This document shows, one piece after another, positions 1 through 7,418 of a stretch of 16,594 bases of DNA. The position numbers were made by a program, and so were the translations under genes. The DNA is taken from assembly GCA_035325905.1 (NCBI GenBank), contig DAOKYY010000086.1, forward strand, positions 1 to 16,594. Direction: 5' to 3'. Origin of the DNA: DYGX01 sp035325905. Its GTDB lineage: Bacteria; Chloroflexota; Anaerolineae; Aggregatilineales; Aggregatilineaceae. Every line of letters starts with the position of its first letter. Position 1 is the first letter of the stretch. The notes below the pieces were generated by a model, which saw only the letters and a program-made list of their open reading frames with translations, was not told where the DNA came from and searched no databases.

Positions 1-295
1 AGCAGCGGAACAGTCTGTGGCGCCCCAGGGAGATGGCTGGCCTTCGCACTTGGCTAACTGCTAGCTGCTGACCGCCAACCGCTAAGTGAACTATCGAAAG
101 TCATTGGCGTATCGGCCCGGCGTGGGGAACCTCCCCCCTCAATCCCCTCTCCGCCAGCGGAGAGGGGACTTCAAACCCGTTCCGGCGCTGCTTTTCTCCC
201 CTCTCCAACATGGAGAGGGGCCGGGGGTGAGGTCAGCCTTGCGAAGCGCCGCGTATTGCCAGATCGTGTCGATAGCGTGGCTTGACCGCCCACCG
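1..295. other. Gene-free left edge with repeat element
   Basis: No convincing coding sequence is present. The 127-codon open frame starting at 86 runs through the palindromic repeat and then antisense to the SDR gene, so I do not believe it. The stretch 52-92 is rich in GCTAA/GCTAG/GCTGA-like words, and 129-233 holds a palindromic repeat listed separately. Confidence 0.7.
129..233. repeat. Palindromic intergenic repeat, copy 1 (two tandem hairpins)
   Basis: Two back-to-back hairpins are built from the same arms. CCCCTCTCCG (144-153) pairs with CGGAGAGGGG (158-167) around a 4-nt loop. CCCCTCTCCA (197/198-207) pairs with TGGAGAGGGG (211-220) around the 3-nt loop ACA. The outer flanks CCTCCCCCCTCA (130-141) and GGGGGTGAGG (223-232) are roughly complementary, so the whole unit is itself an imperfect palindrome. 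No transposase is present. A related unit lies at 12504-12622; both end in AGGGGCCGGGGG-like sequence followed by a GAGG/GGAGG flank. This fits a MITE- or REP-like dispersed intergenic element. It lies downstream of the minus-strand SDR gene but has no T-tract on the correct side to make it a good terminator. Confidence 0.75.
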
Positions 296-1099
296 CTAGT
301 CTTCCTTCGGCGGGCCGGGCAGCCAGCCGAACGGCACTTCTTCCGCCGGCCAGTCGGCGGACGACTCGCGGTGGGCTGGGCGGCTGAGCCAGGGCGCCCG
401 GTCACGGGAGGCTTTCTGGCGGCGGACGCGGCCCAGGCGGCGCAGGTCGCCCGCGTAGACGCGCCGTGAAGCGGGCAGCTCCTCTTGCAGCGCCAGCCGC
501 GCGATCCCGCGCGCGGCGACCTCGACCGGCAGCGGCGTGCGGCGTCCGGCCAGCACGCGCACCAGCGGCAGCCCGCCGACCGCGTTGAGCGCTTTGAACG
601 GGGCGCTGCGGCGCTGCCCGGCGTCGAACAGCAGCGGCGCGCGCACGATCGTCCAGGCCAGCCCGCTGCCGCGCAGATAATCTTCCGCCTCGCGCTTGGA
701 ATAAATGTATTCCGCTGGCACGCCGAGCGGCCGGGCAACCGCGCTAAGCAGCACGAAATAGGGCACGCCGTCGCTGACAGCCATGCTGATCGCGTTGCGC
801 GCCGAGACGAGGTTGAGCTGCTGGAAGGTCAGGCCGCGCTCCGGCTGGGCGTGGATGCTGCCGACGAGATGCACGACCACGCCGTGCCCGCGCGAGCGCC
901 CTTTAAGGCTGGCGCGGTCCCAGACGTTGCCGGACACCAGCCGCACATGCCGCCGCAGCGCGCCGAGCTTGTCCTCGTTCTCCGGGCGGACCAGCACGGT
1001 AACATCCGCGCCCAGCTCGATCAGCGCGGCGACAACGCGCAGCCCCAGAAAGCTGGTTCCCCCCGTGACAAACACCCGATTCCAATTGCGCCGCGCCAT
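296..1099 (-). CDS. Atypical SDR / NAD(P)-binding epimerase-like protein (NDUFA9-like)
   Basis: 267 residues. The N-terminus carries a Rossmann nucleotide-binding motif, TGGTSFLG at residues 12-19, a variant of TGxxGxxG with Ser at the second glycine position. VVVHLVGSI (74-82) is the usual strand after the acidic/adenine loop, and YIYSK (131-135) supplies a YxxxK catalytic-type pair. This matches the extended/atypical short-chain dehydrogenase family that includes NDUFA9-like and NmrA-like proteins; the substrate cannot be told. The frame is open up to 1192, but that upstream part overlaps a near-consensus promoter. The ATG at 1099 is preceded by GAGGG on the minus strand, so I chose it. The gene is monocistronic here and divergent from the TetR gene. 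The C-terminus (after about residue 215) is Arg-rich and poorly conserved-looking. Confidence 0.85.
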   Translation of the reverse strand: MARRNWNRVFVTGGTSFLGLRVVAALIELGADVTVLVRPENEDKLGALRRHVRLVSGNVWDRASLKGRSRGHGVVVHLVGSIHAQPERGLTFQQLNLVSARNAISMAVSDGVPYFVLLSAVARPLGVPAEYIYSKREAEDYLRGSGLAWTIVRAPLLFDAGQRRSAPFKALNAVGGLPLVRVLAGRRTPLPVEVAARGIARLALQEELPASRRVYAGDLRRLGRVRRQKASRDRAPWLSRPAHRESSADWPAEEVPFGWLPGPPKED

Positions 1100-1163
1100 G
1101 CACCCTCGGCGATCAGCCGCCGGTCGCCTCTCGCCGCCCGCTCCGGGCAGCCGCCTGCCGCTC

Positions 1164-1192
1164 ATTCTAACCACCCGCGAGAGGGCGGTCAA
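1164..1192 (-). promoter_or_regulatory. Sigma70-type promoter of the SDR gene
   Basis: On the minus strand TTGACC (1192-1187) is followed by a 17-bp spacer and TAGAAT (1169-1164). The predicted start near 1157 gives a leader of about 58 nt to the ATG at 1099. Spacing and both hexamers are close to consensus. Confidence 0.65.
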
Positions 1193-1243
1193 TTACGGGC
1201 CGGGCGCACTTGCTACGCTCGCCTGGTGCGTTCAATCTCGTTT

Positions 1244-1272
1244 TTGACAACCCCCCGGCGCGGGATTATAGT
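1244..1272 (+). promoter_or_regulatory. Sigma70-type promoter of tetR-MMPL
   Basis: Perfect -35 TTGACA (1244-1249), 17-bp spacer, -10 TATAGT (1267-1272). A second perfect TATAAT lies at 1283-1288 without a good -35. The predicted start is around 1279, about 45 nt before the TetR start codon. Confidence 0.7.
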
Positions 1273-1291
1273 GGACGGCTCGTATAATGCT

Positions 1292-1304
1292 AGACGGCGC
1301 GTCT
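1292..1304. promoter_or_regulatory. Candidate TetR operator (palindrome)
   Basis: AGACG-GCG-CGTCT is a perfect 5-bp inverted repeat with a 3-bp centre. It sits just downstream of the tetR promoter and between two AT-rich words, TATAAT and CATAAT. TetR-family regulators commonly bind such palindromes at their own promoter. A second, weaker inverted repeat, TTTG-GCGG-CAAA, follows at 1310-1321 next to the start codon. Binding is inferred from position only. Confidence 0.45.
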
Positions 1305-1323
1305 CATAATTTGGCGGCAAACC

Positions 1324-1953
1324 ATGTCACGCAATCGCTCTCAAACGGAACCGGCGCCGGAACGCAACCCCAACCGCCACCAGCAGCGCAAAGCCGCGAC
1401 CCATCAGAAGCTCCTCGAAGCCGCGCGCGCGGTGATCATCGAGCGCGGCTACAACGCCGTAGAGATTCTGGACATCACCGAGCGCGCCAACGTCAGCAAA
1501 GCGGCCTTCTACCGGCACTTCGCCAACAAAGAAGCGTGCGTCCGCGAGATCATGCTCAACGGCTTCGACGCGCTGCTGGAGCGCATCTTTGAGGGCGGGC
1601 GGCGCGCCACCTCGCGCGAGGAATGGGTTTCGACCAGCTTCCGCGAGGCGTTCGCCTGGGCCGAGCAGAACCGCGAAATCCTGTTGATCATGGTCGGCGG
1701 GCGGGCGTCGGCGCAGTTGAATGTGTTCGGGCGCGATTACCTTGTGCAAAGCGTCGAGCGCGCCTTCGACGAGTTCGGCTCGTTCAGCGAGGACGACGGC
1801 GTGCCGGTCGTCGTCAAGGCGCACGTGACCGCCGGGGCGCTGATCCAGCTTCTCGGCTGGTGGCTCGAAAACGATACCGGCTACAGCGCCGGCGACATGG
1901 CCGATCTGATGCGGCGCGTGCTGCTGCACGGCGTCGGCCTGATCTCCCCCTAG
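1324..1953 (+). CDS. TetR/AcrR-family transcriptional regulator
   Basis: 209 residues, normal length for the family. A basic N-terminal tail (1-25) precedes the DNA-binding domain. The helix-turn-helix is at about 48-67, with the classic pattern ILDITERANVSKAAFYRHF, followed by NKEACVREI, as in TetR repressors. The remaining ~130 residues form the variable helical ligand-binding and dimerisation domain. The gene is divergent from the SDR gene and lies 44 bp upstream of an MMPL exporter in the same direction. It most likely represses its own promoter and the exporter, with release by an export substrate. The ligand is unknown. No strong Shine-Dalgarno precedes the ATG (only GGCGG at 1313-1317). 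Confidence 0.92.
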   Translation: MSRNRSQTEPAPERNPNRHQQRKAATHQKLLEAARAVIIERGYNAVEILDITERANVSKAAFYRHFANKEACVREIMLNGFDALLERIFEGGRRATSREEWVSTSFREAFAWAEQNREILLIMVGGRASAQLNVFGRDYLVQSVERAFDEFGSFSEDDGVPVVVKAHVTAGALIQLLGWWLENDTGYSAGDMADLMRRVLLHGVGLISP

Positions 1954-1997
1954 CCGCGCTCACCGGCGCGTATCCCGCAACTGGAGGATTTCCATTC

Positions 1998-4607
1998 ATG
2001 ATCTTTCAACGCATTGGTCGCTTTACCACCCGCTATCGCATCCCGATCATCGTCGTCTGGGTCGCGGCGGCGGCGATCATGACGATTGTCGCGCCGAACA
2101 TCGACAGCGTCGCCAGCTCGGATCAGGCCGATTTTTTGCCGGGCGACGCGCCGTTCGTCCACGCGCAGCAGGTGTACCAGGAGACCTTCCCGGAAGGGTT
2201 TGCGCCGGGCAGCACGGTGATTGTGATCGACGCGCGCGCGGCGGGCGGCGTGTTCGACACGTCCACCGAAGAATTCGAAGACCAGATCGCCACGCCGGTT
2301 GGGCAATTTATCGTGGCGCTGCGGGACTGGCTGAATAGCGAGGAGGGGCCGGACAACGTCACGCAGGTCACAGACCCGGCGCTGTCCCCGTCGGTGGCGC
2401 AGTTGATGGTCGGGCCACAGAACGACATCGCCATCGTGCGCGTGACCTTCTCCAGCAGCAACCCGGAGCAGGCGACCATCGACGCGCAAAATGCGATCGA
2501 CGCGTGGATCGCGGAGCACGCGCCGGAAGGTCTGGCTGCTTACCAGACCGGCGAAGGGCCGATCATCAACAACACGACCGAGTCGGTCGAATACAGCGCC
2601 CACCTCACCACCCGGGTGACGATCGCGCTGGTGATCATTCTGCTGCTGCTGATCTATCGCTCGCCAGTCAGCCCGCTGGTTCCGCTGGTGGCGGTGACTG
2701 TTGCTTACCTGATCTCGCGCGGGATCGTCGCGTTCCTCGGCGCGCATGTGATGACGATCACCTCCTACGCGAACCTGATCATGATCGTCGTGATGTACGG
2801 CGCAGGCACCGATTACTGCCTGTTCCTGATCAGCCGCTTCCGCGAGGAGATGGCCGACACGAACGACACGATTGCGGCGACGACGGAGACGGTTCACCGC
2901 GTCGGCGAGACGATCGCCAGCAGCGCGGCGACGATTTTCGTCGGCTTCATGGCGATGGTCTTCGCGGAGATGGGCATCTTCAACACCACCGGCCCTGCGC
3001 TCGCCATCGGGATCGTGCTGTCGCTGCTGGCCGGGCTGACGTTGGTCCCGGCGCTGCTCGCGACGCTCGGACAGCGCGCGTTTTGGCCGGGCAAGGCGCA
3101 TCACCGCGCGACCGGCCGCTATTACGCCGCCGTGTCGCAGTTTGTCAGCTCGCGCCCGCTGCTGACGATCATCGTCATCGTGGCGCTGATGGCGCCGCTG
3201 TCCTATTACGCGCTCACGCAGCCGGTCAGCTACAACCTGCTCGGCGACCTGCCGGACGATAAAAGCTCGGTGATCGGCTATGAACTGATGGAAGACAGCC
3301 TCGGCGCGGGGCAGATCGCGCCGCTCACCGTCGTGGTGACTGGGCGCGACCCGGCCCACGTCGCGCGCGAGATCGCGGAGCTGACCGGGCGGCTCGACGC
3401 CCTGCCCCTGGTCGACGAGGTGCGCGGCCTCAACACGCCGCTCGGCAAGCGCAGCGGGGAATTTGCGGGGCTGCTGCGCGTGGACCGGCAGCTCGCGCTG
3501 GCGGGCGAGATGCTGGGCGCAATCGACCCCTCGGCTGGGGCCGGGATGGACCCGGCGGCGCTCGGATCGCTGCTGCAAGGCGCGCGCGGCTACTTCGACC
3601 TGCTGGCGGAGCGTTTCCCCCAGGTGGCGGACGACCCCAACCTGACGCGGCTGCGTGAGACGTTCGGCAGCCCGCTGACGCTGATCCAGCGGCAGGACGC
3701 GCTACCCGATGCGCTGGCCGGGCTGGCGGAGACCTTCGCCGCGCTGCCGGACGCCTACCTGCTGCCATCTGAGCTGGGCGATGTCGTCGCGGCGCTGCCC
3801 GCCGAGGACAACGGCCTCAGCGCGGACTTGTTCGGGCAGCTGACCGCGCAATACCTCACCGCTGACGCGACCGCTTTCAAGCTCGACGTGATGATGAGCG
3901 GCAACACGCAGGGCTACGCGGCGATGGACACGGTCAACGACATCCGCGCGATCCTCGAAGACTACCAGGATGGGGGCGAGGCGGTGGTGGCGGGCGCGAC
4001 CGCAATCAACACCGACATCCGCGACACGATGGACCGCGACCTGGTGCGCGCGATTCTCTACGTCATGATCGGGATTTTCGTCGTGCTGCTGATCATGCTC
4101 CGCAGCGTGGTCGCGCCGCTCTACCTGATCGCGACCGTCGTGCTCAGCTTCCTGTTCACGCTCGGACTGACGAATCTCGTCTTCCAGCATCTCTGGCTCC
4201 AGGTTGAAGGGCTGACGTGGTACGTGCCGTTCTTCGTGTTCGTGTTCCTGGTGGCGCTGGGTGTGGACTACAGCATCTTCCTGATCGGGCGCATCAAAGA
4301 GGAAATTCCGCGCCATGGCGTGCGCGAAGGCGTGCATGTGGCGGTTGCGGCGACCGGCGCGATCATCACCTCGGCGGGGCTGATCCTGGCGGGCACGTTT
4401 GGCGCGCTGATGGTCGGCGAGGTCGCCGGGCTGATCGAGATCGGCTTCGCGGTCGCAGCCGGCGTGCTGATCGACACGTTCGTCGTGCGAACCATGCTCG
4501 TCCCGGCGCTGACGACCGTGCTGGGCCGCTGGGCGTGGTGGCCCGGCCCGCTCTCGCAGCGGGCCAGGCGAGGCGCGCGGGTCACGGCGCAGCCGGCCGC
4601 CGACTGA
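1998..4607 (+). CDS. MMPL/RND-family transporter
   Basis: 869 residues with an internally duplicated RND-like layout. TM1 is at about 14-33, then comes a large extracytoplasmic loop (35-200), a block of helices (about 206-375), a second large loop (about 395-680), and a second helix block to the C-terminus. Each half has the proton-relay motif of MMPL proteins: GAGTDY (D272-Y273) in the first and LGVDY (D757-Y758) in the second, each followed by FLI-R-EE. Such proteins use the proton gradient to export lipids, hydrophobic metabolites or toxic compounds. The start ATG at 1998 has GGAGG (1983-1987) upstream; the frame is open further back only because it overlaps tetR. It is probably co-transcribed with tetR. 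The cargo cannot be deduced. Confidence 0.92.
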   Translation: MIFQRIGRFTTRYRIPIIVVWVAAAAIMTIVAPNIDSVASSDQADFLPGDAPFVHAQQVYQETFPEGFAPGSTVIVIDARAAGGVFDTSTEEFEDQIATPVGQFIVALRDWLNSEEGPDNVTQVTDPALSPSVAQLMVGPQNDIAIVRVTFSSSNPEQATIDAQNAIDAWIAEHAPEGLAAYQTGEGPIINNTTESVEYSAHLTTRVTIALVIILLLLIYRSPVSPLVPLVAVTVAYLISRGIVAFLGAHVMTITSYANLIMIVVMYGAGTDYCLFLISRFREEMADTNDTIAATTETVHRVGETIASSAATIFVGFMAMVFAEMGIFNTTGPALAIGIVLSLLAGLTLVPALLATLGQRAFWPGKAHHRATGRYYAAVSQFVSSRPLLTIIVIVALMAPLSYYALTQPVSYNLLGDLPDDKSSVIGYELMEDSLGAGQIAPLTVVVTGRDPAHVAREIAELTGRLDALPLVDEVRGLNTPLGKRSGEFAGLLRVDRQLALAGEMLGAIDPSAGAGMDPAALGSLLQGARGYFDLLAERFPQVADDPNLTRLRETFGSPLTLIQRQDALPDALAGLAETFAALPDAYLLPSELGDVVAALPAEDNGLSADLFGQLTAQYLTADATAFKLDVMMSGNTQGYAAMDTVNDIRAILEDYQDGGEAVVAGATAINTDIRDTMDRDLVRAILYVMIGIFVVLLIMLRSVVAPLYLIATVVLSFLFTLGLTNLVFQHLWLQVEGLTWYVPFFVFVFLVALGVDYSIFLIGRIKEEIPRHGVREGVHVAVAATGAIITSAGLILAGTFGALMVGEVAGLIEIGFAVAAGVLIDTFVVRTMLVPALTTVLGRWAWWPGPLSQRARRGARVTAQPAAD

Positions 4608-4610
4608 TCC

Positions 4611-4631
4611 GGCGCGCGGGTTGCGCGCGCC
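4611..4631 (+). terminator. GC-rich hairpin after the MMPL gene
   Basis: GGCGCGCG (4611-4618) pairs with CGCGCGCC (4624-4631) around GGTTG, three bases after the stop codon. There is no T-tract, so it may end transcription inefficiently or only protect the 3' end. Its right arm overlaps the -35 of the next promoter. Confidence 0.4.
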
Positions 4632-4650
4632 AGCGCGAAACTGCTATGTT
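4621..4650 (+). promoter_or_regulatory. Putative promoter of the PadR-Csp pair
   Basis: A weak -35 TTGCGC (4621-4626) and an 18-bp spacer precede the extended -10 TGCTATGTT (TATGTT at 4645-4650). The start would be near 4657, about 40 nt before the PadR ATG. Confidence 0.45.
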
Positions 4651-4659
4651 CGGTCATAG
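4644..4659. promoter_or_regulatory. Candidate PadR operator over the -10 box
   Basis: CTATG-TTCGGT-CATAG is a perfect 5-bp inverted repeat with a 6-bp centre that covers the putative -10. PadR-family operators often contain ATG...CAT half-sites with a similar centre, and the next gene encodes a PadR protein. Autoregulation is inferred from this. Confidence 0.45.
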
Positions 4660-4698
4660 GGGCTGAATAGACGCCCCGCCGGGAAAGTGGGAGTCTTG

Positions 4699-5436
4699 AT
4701 GACCGACGCAGAGCTGGCCGTGCTGAGCATCCTGTTCGAAGGGCCGATCGCCGGGCACGCGCTTCAGGCGGAGATCGCCCGGCGCGGCCTGCGCGCCTGG
4801 ACTGATATCGGCGTCAAGTCGCTGTCCTACCTGCTCGAAAAGCTCGAACAGCAGGGGCTGATGCAGAGCGACGGCCCGCCTGACCAACCGGCCTATCGGA
4901 AATACCGGCTGACACCGGCCGGCCTGGGCGTGCTGAAGACGGCGGTCGCCGAGCTGCTCAGCACCCCGCGTGACACCGGTAGCGCCTTCGAGCTTGGGCT
5001 GGCGAACCTGCACGTGCTCAAGCCCGCTCAGGTGCGCGGTCTGCTCGCCAGCTACCGGCAGGAGCTGGCATCGCGGCTGGCGCAGGCGCGCGAGCGCCGC
5101 CAGCAGGTCGCCGAGGAACAGGCAGCGTTCGCCATCGACGCGCTGTTCAGCCACCGGATCGCCCTGCTGGAAGCCGAGCTGGCGTGGGTTCGGGGCTGGA
5201 TCGCGCGCTGGGAAGCGCAGGCGCCGCCCGACGAGCGCACGCCGATCCAGCCCGCGAGCGAGGTCGAGCCGATGCAGCGCCTGATGCTGCCCCGCGACCC
5301 GGACTCGCTGCACCGCGTCGAGACCAACCCCGGCCGTCCACCGTCTCCACCGAACGCCGATCACCCCGCCGATCTTCCACCGGACAGCCTGCCCGGCTCG
5401 GACCGCGAGCCGGAGCAGAACCCATCGCCAGAGTAA
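4699..5436 (+). CDS. PadR-family transcriptional regulator
   Basis: 245 residues from the ATG at 4699, which has GGGAG (4689-4693) upstream; a GTG at 4687 in the same frame would overlap that ribosome-binding site. Residues about 1-85 form a winged helix of the PadR type. They include the typical opening with AELAVLSILFEGPIAGHAL, the LSYLLEKLEQQGL recognition region, and the YRKYRLTPAG wing. The middle (about 100-175) is a long charged helix, as in PadR dimerisation domains. The last 60 residues are Pro/Asp-rich and probably disordered, making the protein longer than the usual 110-190 residues. A 36-bp gap leads to the copper-storage-like gene, suggesting co-transcription and possibly joint control. 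Its inducer is unknown. Confidence 0.85.
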   Translation: MTDAELAVLSILFEGPIAGHALQAEIARRGLRAWTDIGVKSLSYLLEKLEQQGLMQSDGPPDQPAYRKYRLTPAGLGVLKTAVAELLSTPRDTGSAFELGLANLHVLKPAQVRGLLASYRQELASRLAQARERRQQVAEEQAAFAIDALFSHRIALLEAELAWVRGWIARWEAQAPPDERTPIQPASEVEPMQRLMLPRDPDSLHRVETNPGRPPSPPNADHPADLPPDSLPGSDREPEQNPSPE

Positions 5437-5472
5437 CGGGACGAACGGAATCAGTGTAGAGGAGATGGACTC

Positions 5473-5844
5473 ATGCTCGACAGCCTGACGAAGATTCAGA
5501 CGCTCAGCCAGGATATGCAAGACTGTATTCAGGACTGCCTGGATTGTCACAGCATTTGCGTGGCGACCACGATGCACTGCCTGGACATGGGCGGCAAGCA
5601 CGCCGCGCGCGAGCACATCACGACGCTGCTGGCCTGCGCCGAGATCTGCCAGACCAGCGCCCGCTTTATGCTGATGGAGTCGCCGCTGCACGCCCGGACG
5701 TGCGAAGTCTGCGCCGAAGCGTGCGAGCGTTGCGCGCAGGAGTGCGAGCGGCTGGCGGAAGGCGACCGGCTGATGCTCGACTGCGCCGAGACGTGCCGCC
5801 GCTGCGCTCAGTCGTGTCGCGAGATGGCGCGCACGGCGTACTAG
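5473..5844 (+). CDS. Four-helix-bundle copper-storage-like protein (Csp / DUF326)
   Basis: 123 residues containing 16 cysteines, at 18, 22, 25, 29, 36, 55, 59, 77, 80, 84, 87, 91, 104, 108, 111 and 115. They fall in CxxC and CxxxC spacings along four predicted helices. This is the pattern of the Csp family, in which inward-facing cysteines hold many Cu(I) ions per monomer. His26, His35, His43, His48 and His73 and many Met (including M34, M39, M66, M68) could add ligands. There is no signal peptide, so it should be cytosolic, like Csp3. The start is supported by GAGGAG just upstream (ending near 5464). It follows a PadR regulator, not the CsoR or CueR usually tied to copper genes. Copper binding is inferred from the family. 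Confidence 0.88.
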   Translation: MLDSLTKIQTLSQDMQDCIQDCLDCHSICVATTMHCLDMGGKHAAREHITTLLACAEICQTSARFMLMESPLHARTCEVCAEACERCAQECERLAEGDRLMLDCAETCRRCAQSCREMARTAY

Positions 5845-5862
5845 CGGCTTGACAGCGCGCCG

Positions 5863-5903
5863 GGCGCAAGCGAATGCCTGCCCCGCCTTGCGTTTGCTGC
5901 GCC
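5863..5903 (+). terminator. Imperfect hairpin after the Csp gene
   Basis: GGCGCA-A-GC-G-AA (5863-5874) can pair with TTTGCTGCGCC (5893-5903) with two bulges. There is no clear T-tract. It could be a weak terminator for the PadR-Csp unit. Confidence 0.3.
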
Positions 5904-5932
5904 TCCCTGCCTTAAAGTCGCCGGAAAACCGC

Positions 5933-5960
5933 TGCGCAGAATCGCAGATGCGCATACAAT
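5933..5960 (+). promoter_or_regulatory. Possible kinase promoter with paired TGCGCA sites
   Basis: A good -10 TACAAT lies at 5955-5960, but no recognisable -35 stands 16-18 bp upstream. Instead two copies of the self-complementary hexamer TGCGCA occur at 5933-5938 and 5949-5954, 16 bp apart, directly abutting the -10. This could indicate an activator-dependent promoter. Confidence 0.3.
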
Positions 5961-5998
5961 CAGCGTAGAGCGGGTGCGACATCCGGGGCGGGCGGCGC

Positions 5999-7267
5999 AT
6001 GGCAGACGGCGCGACAATACTTTATATCGAGGATGACGACGACAGCCGCGACCTGGTCGAGCGTATTCTAACGCGCGCCGGGTTTCGCGTGCTGGTCGCC
6101 GCGCGCGCCCTGCAAGGGATCGACCTGGCGCAGCAGTATACGCCGGACCTGATCCTGGCCGACATTAACCTGCCGGACCTGAGCGGGCGCGAGATCGCGA
6201 TCCGGCTGCGGGCGGACCCGCGCCTGGCGGACGTGCCGATCGTGGCGCTGACGGCCTACACGGACGCCGCCGACCGCGAGAAAACCCTGATTGCCGGGGT
6301 GACGGGCTATCTGACCAAGCCGGTCGATCCGCGCGCCCTGCCGGACAAGATCGCCGGGTACCTGCGCGGCGCGCGCGACACGGTCGATCAGGCAGTCGCG
6401 GAGCTGGCGCGCCAGGCGTACAACCGCGAGCTGGTCGACCGGCTGGAGCAGACGGTCCGCGAGCTGGAAGCGTCCAACCGCGAGCTGCGCCGCCTGGACG
6501 CGATTAAGGACGATTTCATCCAACTGACCGCGCACGAGCTGCGCACGCCGCTGACCACGGTCTACGGCTACAGCCGCTTGGTGCAGACCGCCCCGGTGTT
6601 TCGCGCGGCGGTCGCTTCCGATGCGGACGCGGCGGCGGCGCTGGACGGTCTGATCGCGTCCGTCGAGCGCCTGCAACTGGTGGTGGACGAGATCATCACG
6701 GTCTCGCGCGTCGCGCTGGGGCGGGTCGATCTGAAGGTCGGCCCGGCCAACCTGCGCGCGATCGTCGAGCGCGTGACCGGCGACTATGCGCGCGTCGCCA
6801 GCCAGCGGCATCTCAAGCTGATTTGCGACCCGGAGGAATGGCCGCGCGTATTGATGGCCGACGCCGCCCTGCTGGAGCTGGCTTTCACCAACCTTCTCGG
6901 CAACGCGATCAAGTACACGCCGGACGGCGGCTCGATCACGCTGCGCGCAAAGGTCGCGGGTGGGGCGCTGAAGATTACCGTCGCCGATACGGGGGTCGGG
7001 ATCGCGCCGGAAGATCAGGAGGCGATCTTCGACCGCTTCTACACGGCAGGCGACACGCAGCTTCATTCCACCAGCAAGACGGCGTTTCGAGGCGGCGGGC
7101 TAGGGCTGGGGCTGGCGATCAGCCGGGGGATTGTCGCCGCGCACGGGGGGCGTCTCTGGGTCGAAAGCCCCGGCTATGACCCGCGCAACCCGCCGGGCAG
7201 CACGTTCCACATGGAATTGCCGGTCAAGCCCACCCCGCCCGGCCAGGCGTATCGCCTGACGTGGTAA
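5999..7267 (+). CDS. Soluble REC-HisKA-HATPase hybrid histidine kinase
   Basis: 422 residues without membrane segments. The N-terminal receiver domain (about 5-120) has the acidic pair D12/D13, phospho-acceptor D55 in ADINLPD, and a switch Lys in LTKPVD. A coiled-coil linker (about 140-170) leads to HisKA with phospho-acceptor H179 in TAHELRTPL. The HATPase_c domain has the N box (NLLGNAIKYTPDGG), G1 box (DTGVGI), F box (IFDRFY) and G2 box (GGGLGLGLA). The receiver-first order suggests that an upstream kinase phosphorylates the receiver to adjust this kinase's activity. The output regulator is not in the window. The start follows a GGGGCGGGCGG stretch, an unusual ribosome-binding region. Neighbouring genes are not obviously co-transcribed. 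Confidence 0.92.
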   Translation: MADGATILYIEDDDDSRDLVERILTRAGFRVLVAARALQGIDLAQQYTPDLILADINLPDLSGREIAIRLRADPRLADVPIVALTAYTDAADREKTLIAGVTGYLTKPVDPRALPDKIAGYLRGARDTVDQAVAELARQAYNRELVDRLEQTVRELEASNRELRRLDAIKDDFIQLTAHELRTPLTTVYGYSRLVQTAPVFRAAVASDADAAAALDGLIASVERLQLVVDEIITVSRVALGRVDLKVGPANLRAIVERVTGDYARVASQRHLKLICDPEEWPRVLMADAALLELAFTNLLGNAIKYTPDGGSITLRAKVAGGALKITVADTGVGIAPEDQEAIFDRFYTAGDTQLHSTSKTAFRGGGLGLGLAISRGIVAAHGGRLWVESPGYDPRNPPGSTFHMELPVKPTPPGQAYRLTW

Positions 7268-7299
7268 AGGAAAACGCCCGCCAGACACCCACTTTTCAC

Positions 7300-7329
7300 T
7301 TGATCCCGCCGCGCGATCGGGCATATAGT
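7300..7329 (+). promoter_or_regulatory. Sigma70-type promoter before the DUF1269-like gene
   Basis: TTGATC (7300-7305), 18-bp spacer, TATAGT (7324-7329). The -10 is identical to the one used before tetR. The expected start is near 7336. Confidence 0.55.
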
Positions 7330-7418
7330 GGCAGATAGCACTGCGCGGGAGCATGGCGCGGACAGCCGGTGGCTCAGGGACGCGCGGCGGCGAATGCGTA
7401 AGGGTTGGCACAAGACAG

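Noticed and set aside
86..469. 127-codon open frame through the left edge
   Set aside because: Translates the palindromic repeat and then the antisense of the SDR gene; no ribosome-binding site or domain.
1100..1192. Upstream extension of the SDR gene
   Set aside because: Overlaps its own near-consensus promoter, and the ATG at 1099 has a good ribosome-binding site.
1950..3578. 542-codon open frame on the minus strand
   Set aside because: Antisense to the MMPL gene, extremely rich in Arg/His/Asp/Gln without domain features; an effect of high GC content.
4654..6000. 448-codon open frame on the minus strand
   Set aside because: Crosses both the PadR and Csp genes in antisense; these two have clear families, so the frame is a shadow.
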